64,000 bases of DNA from Novosphingobium subterraneum (lineage in GTDB: Bacteria > Pseudomonadota > Alphaproteobacteria > Sphingomonadales > Sphingomonadaceae): positions 1-64,000 of the forward strand of contig NZ_JRVC01000020.1 of assembly GCF_000807925.1 (NCBI RefSeq), given 5' to 3'. Shown here in pieces: positions 59,087 to 64,000 of the stretch (positions are counted from its first letter, which is position 1; each line of letters starts with the position of its first letter). The translations under genes and the position numbers were made by a program. Under the pieces are notes generated by a model. It did no database searches, had not been told where the DNA came from, and saw nothing but the letters and a program-made list of their open reading frames with translations.

Positions 59087-61156
59087 ATGACACGCCGGCG
59101 TGCAGCAATCGCCCTCGTGATGGCAACCTTGGCGTGCCTTGCAACGTACCCGGCGCGGGCCGACGACGGCTACGGCCTCTGGCTCGGCCCCGCCGCAGAC
59201 ACAGCGACCGGGGCAGAAATCGAAGTCCCCCGCCGCTCCCCCACCATTGACCGCGCCGCTGCCGAATTGCGCCGCAGCCTGCCTCACCTGCCAGCCGCCG
59301 TGATGCTGGCTACCAGCAACGCCTCGCATCTCGTCATGCTTGATCTCGATACGCGGGCGCTCGGCCATGAAGGCTATCTGATTCGCGAAGTCAAGATCGG
59401 CAACCGTCCCGTCATCCTTGTGACCGGCAACAGCGATGTCGCCGTGCTCTACGGCGCTTTTTCCCTGCTGCGCCATGTGCGCGCGGGCGAATCGACCGCA
59501 GCCATCAACATCGCGTCTGCCCCCGCAATTCCGCTGCGCCTGCTCAACCACTGGGACAACCTCGATGGTTCGGTCGAACGCGGCTACGCCGGGCAATCCT
59601 TGTGGGACTGGTGGACCCTGCCTGACTTCAAGGACCCGCGCTATGATGATTACGCCCGCGCCAACGCCTCGATCGGCATCAACGGCACCGTGCTCAACAA
59701 CGTCAATGCCAAGGCCGAAAGCCTCACCGCGCCCTATCTCGCCAGGGCCGCCGCGCTGGCTGACGTGTTCCGCCCATGGGGCATCCGGGTCTATCTCACG
59801 GCGCGCTTTTCCGCGCCGATCGAACTTGGCGGCCTCAAGACTGCCGATCCGCGCGATCCGGCGGTCGCTGCGTGGTGGCAGGCCAAGGCCGACGAGATCT
59901 ACCGCTTGATCCCCGATTTCGGTGGCTTTCTGGTCAAGGCCAACAGCGAAGGCCAGCCCGGCCCGCGTGATTATGGCGCCAGCCACGCCGATGGTGCCAA
60001 CATGCTCGCCGCCGCGCTGCGTCCCCACGGCGGAACCGTCCTGTGGCGCGCCTTCGTCTATGCCGATACTGATCCGACCGACCGCGCCAAGCAGGCTTAC
60101 AGCGAATTCCGACCGCTCGACGGCAAATTCGCGGATAACGTGATCGTTCAGGTCAAGAACGGCCCGATCGATTTCCAGCCGCGCGAACCTGTACACCCGC
60201 TGTTCGGCGCCATGCCGCGTACAAGACTGGCTGCGGAATTCCAGATCACCAAGGAATACCTCGGCTTTGCCACGCACCTCGCCTACCTCGGCCCCCTGTT
60301 CGAAGAAGCGCTCGATACGCAGACGGGCCAGGCTCGGGGTCAGACCGTGGCGGCAACGCTCGGCGCGATCTCGGGCGTGGCCAATATCGGCCGCGATCGC
60401 GACTGGGCAGGCAGCACTTTCAATCAGGCCAACTGGTATGCCTTCGGTCGTCTCGCCTGGGATCCGAAGCTTTCATCGCAGACAATTGCGCGCGAATGGT
60501 CGCGGCAGACCTTCGGCAATGATGCGCAAGTCACCGATACGGTCACAGCGATGATGCTGCGCTCGCGCGAGGCGGTCGTCGATTACACCGGCCCGTTCGG
60601 GCTTGCCCACCTGTTCGGCCCCGATCATCACTATGGCCCCGGCCCGTGGATTGCCGATCTCAAGCGGCCCGAATGGAATCCGGTCTACTATCACCGCGCC
60701 GACTCAGATGGCATCGGCTTTGACCGCACGGCTTCCGGCAGCAACGCCATTGGGCAATATGCCCCGACCATCGCCGCACGCCTCGCCCGCCCCGAAACCA
60801 CGCCGCCGCAGTTCCTGCTGTGGTTCCACCATCTGCCATGGACCTATCCGATGCCCGGTGGAGAGACGCTGTGGTCGGCCATGGTCCGCCGCTATGATCA
60901 TGGCGTTGCCGAAGTTGAAGCCATGCGCAAACAGTGGGCCACGCTGAAATCGCGCGTGGATGCCGAGCGTTGGGCCAAGACTGACGCCTACCTCGGCATT
61001 CAGGCCCGCGAGGCGCGCTGGTGGCGCGATGCCAGCCTCACCTACTGGATGTCGCTCAACCACCTGCCCCTGCCCGCCGGTTCACCACCGCCCGCGCATG
61101 ACCTTGCGTGGTACAAGCAGCAACGCTTCCCATTCGCCCCCGGAGCACCACACTAG
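59087..61156 (+). CDS. aguA: Alpha-glucuronidase, GH67
   Basis: Protein of 689 residues with a signal peptide (to YPARA). GH67 catalytic landmarks are present: acid Glu in VKANSEGQPGPRDYG (about residue 288), Asp in VKNGPIDFQPREPVHPLFG (about 363), and Glu in LAAEFQITKEYLGF (about 391). It removes 4-O-methylglucuronic acid from the end of xylooligosaccharides. ATG at 59087 has GAGAGGA upstream. It is divergent from xylX with two operators in the shared region. Confidence 0.93.
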   Translation: MTRRRAAIALVMATLACLATYPARADDGYGLWLGPAADTATGAEIEVPRRSPTIDRAAAELRRSLPHLPAAVMLATSNASHLVMLDLDTRALGHEGYLIREVKIGNRPVILVTGNSDVAVLYGAFSLLRHVRAGESTAAINIASAPAIPLRLLNHWDNLDGSVERGYAGQSLWDWWTLPDFKDPRYDDYARANASIGINGTVLNNVNAKAESLTAPYLARAAALADVFRPWGIRVYLTARFSAPIELGGLKTADPRDPAVAAWWQAKADEIYRLIPDFGGFLVKANSEGQPGPRDYGASHADGANMLAAALRPHGGTVLWRAFVYADTDPTDRAKQAYSEFRPLDGKFADNVIVQVKNGPIDFQPREPVHPLFGAMPRTRLAAEFQITKEYLGFATHLAYLGPLFEEALDTQTGQARGQTVAATLGAISGVANIGRDRDWAGSTFNQANWYAFGRLAWDPKLSSQTIAREWSRQTFGNDAQVTDTVTAMMLRSREAVVDYTGPFGLAHLFGPDHHYGPGPWIADLKRPEWNPVYYHRADSDGIGFDRTASGSNAIGQYAPTIAARLARPETTPPQFLLWFHHLPWTYPMPGGETLWSAMVRRYDHGVAEVEAMRKQWATLKSRVDAERWAKTDAYLGIQAREARWWRDASLTYWMSLNHLPLPAGSPPPAHDLAWYKQQRFPFAPGAPH

Positions 61157-61241
61157 GCATCTCACCTATCCAAAACGCCAAGCGCGCCAGGGCCTGCTGT
61201 CCCGCATGATCATCGCAAAAGGATCAGGAGAGGATCAGGTC

Positions 61242-62441
61242 ATGCAGCGCCCGTCGCACGTCCCCGCAGATCGGGTGGTCGATATCGACATCTATCTGCC
61301 GCCCGGGCTTGAAGCCCAAGGCTTCCATCGGGCCTGGTCTGCGCTTTCTGCCGACAATCCTGCCGTCGTCTGGACGCCGCGCAACGAAGGCCACTGGATC
61401 GCGCTGGGCGGCGAGGCCCTGCAGGAAGTCCAGTCCGATCCCGAACGCTTCTCCTCGCGTGTGATCGTCCTGCCAAAGTCGGTGGGCGAGATGCACGGCC
61501 TCATTCCCACCACCATCGATCCGCCCGAACATCGCCCCTATCGCCAGCTGCTCAACGCCCATCTCAATCCCGGCGCCATTCGCGGCCTGTCCGAAAGCAT
61601 CCGCCAGACCGCCATCGACCTGATCGACAGCTTCGCGCACAAGGGCCACTGCAACTTCACCGCAGACTATGCCGAACAGTTCCCGATCCGGGTATTCATG
61701 GCACTGGTCGGCATCGATGCGGCAGAAGCTCCGAAGATCCGCCACTGGGCCGAATGCATGACAAGGCCGGGCATGGACATGACCTTTGACGAGGCCAAGG
61801 CGGTGTTCTTCGACTATGTCGGCCCTCTGGTGGATGCCCGGCGCGAACGTCCTGGCGAGGACATGATCAGCGCCATGCTCCATGCCGATCTTGGCGAAGG
61901 CCGCACGCTGAGCCGCGACGAGGCCCTGTCCATCGTCACGCAGGTGCTGATCGCGGGGCTCGACACTGTCGTCAACGTGCTCGGGTTCATCATGCGCGAG
62001 CTGGCGGAAAACCCGGCCCTGCGCGCCGATCTGAAGCAGCGCGGCAGCGATATCGCGCCGGTCGTCCACGAACTGTTCCGCCGCTTCGGCCTCGTCTCGA
62101 TCGCCCGCGAAGTGCGCCATGACATCGCCGATTTCCATGGTGTCGCCCTGAAGGCGGGCGACATGATCGCCATCCCCACGCAAGTCCACGGGCTTGACCC
62201 GCGCGTCAATCCCGATCCCCTGGCCATCGACCCCGCCCGCAAGCGCGCCCGCCACTCAACCTTCGGCTCCGGCCCGCACATGTGCCCGGGGCAGGAACTC
62301 GCCCGCAAGGAAGTGGCGATCACGCTTGAGGAATGGCTGAAGCGCATCCCCGATTTTGCTCTGGGCGAAGGCTCCGACCTGTCCCCCGTCCCCGGCATCG
62401 TCGGCGCGCTGCGGCGGGTAGAGCTGGTCTGGACTCTTTGA
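61242..62441 (+). CDS. Cytochrome P450, CYP101-like
   Basis: P450 of 399 residues. The haem-binding loop is FGSGPHMCPGQELARKE (Cys near 350), the ExxR helix reads HELFRRFG, the oxygen-binding I helix is IAGLDTVVNV, and PTTIDPPEHRPYR is as in P450cam-type enzymes. The C-terminus EWLKRIPDF also matches the CYP101 pattern. Such enzymes hydroxylate terpenoids or aromatics using a ferredoxin and reductase, neither of which is adjacent. ATG at 61242 is preferred because GGAGAGGA precedes it. It follows the GH67 gene by 85 bases but is functionally unrelated to xylan. Confidence 0.92.
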   Translation: MQRPSHVPADRVVDIDIYLPPGLEAQGFHRAWSALSADNPAVVWTPRNEGHWIALGGEALQEVQSDPERFSSRVIVLPKSVGEMHGLIPTTIDPPEHRPYRQLLNAHLNPGAIRGLSESIRQTAIDLIDSFAHKGHCNFTADYAEQFPIRVFMALVGIDAAEAPKIRHWAECMTRPGMDMTFDEAKAVFFDYVGPLVDARRERPGEDMISAMLHADLGEGRTLSRDEALSIVTQVLIAGLDTVVNVLGFIMRELAENPALRADLKQRGSDIAPVVHELFRRFGLVSIAREVRHDIADFHGVALKAGDMIAIPTQVHGLDPRVNPDPLAIDPARKRARHSTFGSGPHMCPGQELARKEVAITLEEWLKRIPDFALGEGSDLSPVPGIVGALRRVELVWTL

Positions 62442-62470
62442 ACCGCAAGACCGTCCTGCGTTGATCGTCA

Positions 62471-62503
62471 CCCCGGGCCCCGACCCGGGGTCCCGCTTTC
62501 TTT
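62471..62503 (+). terminator. Hairpin after the P450 gene, REP-like
   Basis: CCCCGGG / CCCGGGG with a six-base loop, followed by TCCCGCTTTCTTT, 29 bases after the P450 stop. It works as a likely terminator, and its sequence also resembles dispersed alphaproteobacterial repeats. Confidence 0.6.
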
Positions 62504-62516
62504 GCATCCACGCCCG

Positions 62517-62538
62517 AACCTAGCGCAACCGCTAGGTT
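62517..62538. promoter_or_regulatory. Perfect dyad AACCTAGCG-CAAC-CGCTAGGTT
   Basis: A perfect 9-bp dyad with a four-base spacer, 74 bases upstream of the Rieske oxygenase start. It shares the AACCTAGCG half and CTAGC-N6-GCTAG spacing with the site at 29672-29690. A regulator of the oxygenase genes may bind here. Confidence 0.55.
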
Positions 62539-62611
62539 GAGCCGACTCGCGCCTGCGTCCATAAAACAGGCAACACTGCCGGTTTTAATGAAGGCAGTCC
62601 CGGAGAGCCTG

Positions 62612-64000
62612 ATGCTGGACGCGATCAACCCCCACGGACTGCCCGAGCCCGCCGTTGCGGATGACCTCGCCGCAATCCGCTGCCCGGACGCCCCGAGCGT
62701 CCAGCAGATCGTTGCAGCCGACGCGCTTCCTCCGCCCGCCGTGCTGACCATGGAAGAGCCTGTCTATCTCGGCAGCGCGCCGGTCAGCGTGAACCGCTAT
62801 TTCGACCAGTCGATCTTCGAGGCCGAGATCGAGCGCATCTGGAAGCGCACCTGGCAGTGGGTCTGCCGCGAGGACCACATCCCCGAGCCGGGCGACTACT
62901 ACACCTACGAAGTCGCCCACCTCTCCTGGGTCGTCGTCCGGCAGGAGGACATGTCGGTCCGCGCCTTCGTCAATTCCTGCCTGCACCGCTCGACCAAGTT
63001 CAAGCGCGGCGAAGGCGTCGGCTCGGGCGACAACTTGCGCTGCCCCTACCACGGCTGGACGTGGAACAACGACGGTACGCTCGCTTCCGTGCCCTGCGCC
63101 TGGGACTTCAGGCATATCGATCCGAAGACGGCCAACCTCCCCGAAGCGCGCGTCGGCCATTGGGGCGGGTTCATCTTCATCAATCCGAGCGCCGAGGGTC
63201 CCCAATTAGGCGGTGAGAGCCTCGAGGAATACCTCGCGCCCCTGCCAGAACACTTCAGGGACTGGGACATCGCCAACCGCCACGTCGCGGTCCACGTGGC
63301 CAAGGAGCTGCCCTGCAACTGGAAGACCGCGCAGGAGGCCTTCCTCGAGTCCTACCACGTCCTCGAAACGCATCCCCAGCTGCTCAAGGGCGTGGGCGAT
63401 GCCAACGTGCAGTACGATTGCCATTCGGACCACGTGACCCGGTTCTATGCCGCCAGCGGCGTCAACTCCCCGCACCTCGCCACCCCCCTCAGCGAGGAAG
63501 AGCTCCTCGCCACGATGATCCTTGGCGACAAGGATTCCCGTGGCGAGGGCCTCACCGTCGGCCCCGGGGAAACCGCCCGCACCGTGATGGCCCGCCATCT
63601 GCGCAAGGTCATGGGCGAGGCCTATGGCTGCGATCTGTCGAAGGTCTCGGACAGCGAGATGATCGACACCATCGAATACCATGTCTTCCCCAACATGGTG
63701 CTGTTCCCGGGCCTGTCGCTGCCGATGGTCTATCGCTTCCGCCCGATCGGAACCGACCCTAACCGCACCCTGTTCGAAATCCTGTTCCTGCGCCCCAATC
63801 CCGAAGGTGGGCCGGCGCCGGAACCGGCCGAGCCCTTCCACGTCGCCGAGGACCAGAGCTACGCCACCGCTCCCGGCTTCGATCCCGCCATGGGCCACGT
63901 CTACGATCAGGACACCGACAACCTGCGCGCCCAGCAGCAGGGCTTCCGCGCCAGCGCGACAGGCGTTCAGCAGCTCGGCAACTATCAGGAATCGCGCATC
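62612..64000 (+). CDS. Rieske non-haem iron oxygenase, alpha subunit (runs off the window)
   Basis: 463 residues are visible, and the frame is still open at the window end (LGNYQESRI), probably within about 20 residues of the C-terminus by comparison with the 47383-48792 gene. The Rieske motif is NSCLHRSTKFKRG and CPYHGWTWNNDG (about 130-155). The iron site is NWKTAQEAFLESYHVLETH (about 236-254), again with Glu in place of the usual bridging Asp. ATG at 62612 follows GGAGAG; an in-frame ATG lies at 62588. It may pair with the upstream P450 or with the other Rieske genes in one catabolic scheme. Confidence 0.9.
   Translation, partial: MLDAINPHGLPEPAVADDLAAIRCPDAPSVQQIVAADALPPPAVLTMEEPVYLGSAPVSVNRYFDQSIFEAEIERIWKRTWQWVCREDHIPEPGDYYTYEVAHLSWVVVRQEDMSVRAFVNSCLHRSTKFKRGEGVGSGDNLRCPYHGWTWNNDGTLASVPCAWDFRHIDPKTANLPEARVGHWGGFIFINPSAEGPQLGGESLEEYLAPLPEHFRDWDIANRHVAVHVAKELPCNWKTAQEAFLESYHVLETHPQLLKGVGDANVQYDCHSDHVTRFYAASGVNSPHLATPLSEEELLATMILGDKDSRGEGLTVGPGETARTVMARHLRKVMGEAYGCDLSKVSDSEMIDTIEYHVFPNMVLFPGLSLPMVYRFRPIGTDPNRTLFEILFLRPNPEGGPAPEPAEPFHVAEDQSYATAPGFDPAMGHVYDQDTDNLRAQQQGFRASATGVQQLGNYQESRI

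Noticed and set aside
60960..61241. Longer N-terminus for the P450 overlapping the GH67 end
   Set aside because: The extension is Pro/Arg-rich and overlaps a real gene; ATG 61242 has a strong ribosome site.

Overview
The window is high-GC chromosomal or large-plasmid DNA that most resembles a sphingomonad alphaproteobacterium (Novosphingobium/Sphingobium-like). This rests on five TonB-dependent receptors (TBDRs), many stand-alone short-chain dehydrogenases (SDRs), VOC-fold dioxygenases and Rieske oxygenases, a CYP101-like P450, and a Caulobacter-type xylose oxidation cluster. No rRNA, tRNA, CRISPR, transposase or phage gene was seen. Genus is an inference from gene content.

Region 1 (1-10 kb) holds two converging catabolic operons that meet at a GC hairpin near 3.9 kb. 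The plus operon encodes a HisD-family dehydrogenase, an SDR, a C-C-hydrolase-like alpha/beta hydrolase and a VOC protein. The minus operon encodes an SDR, a phytoene-desaturase-like flavoenzyme, a small coupled protein, and two two-domain ring-cleavage-dioxygenase-like proteins flanking a flavin hydroxylase. Region 2 (10.5-16.2 kb) has a TBDR, an epimerase and a LysR regulator in one minus-strand string, divergent from a second flavin hydroxylase.

Region 3 (16.3-27.2 kb) is a minus-strand outer-membrane module. It holds a TBDR broken by a 1-base frameshift, a LacI regulator, an intact TBDR, two secreted beta-helix-like paralogues and a small PepSY-type two-helix membrane protein. This is the least familiar arrangement in the window. 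A MarR regulator and a soluble globin-coupled chemotaxis sensor follow (27.2-29.1 kb).

Region 4 (29-49 kb) carries three related medium-chain reductase (MDR) modules paired with SDR, ThuA-like or VOC genes. It also has a lone Rieske ferredoxin, two NTF2-like proteins, two TBDRs, an AraC regulator and two single-component Rieske oxygenase alpha subunits. A complete arsR-arsI-arsC-acr3 arsenic operon is inserted in the middle.

Region 5 (49-61 kb) is a glucurono-arabinoxylan utilisation locus. It contains a GH51 arabinofuranosidase, a sugar porter, a LacI regulator, an acetylesterase, xylC, xylB, xylX and a GH67 alpha-glucuronidase. Near-identical LacI-type operators (TGATAGCGCTACCT or TGATACCGCTATCA) lie before the porter/LacI, xylX and GH67 genes, which suggests one regulon. 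Genes for xylonate dehydratase and ketoglutarate semialdehyde dehydrogenase are not in the window. Region 6 (61.2-64 kb) has a CYP101-like P450 and a third Rieske oxygenase that runs off the end.

Coordinates and starts were read by eye from open frames, Shine-Dalgarno-like sequences and stop/start overlaps. Functions come from recognised motifs and remembered family features; no database search was run.
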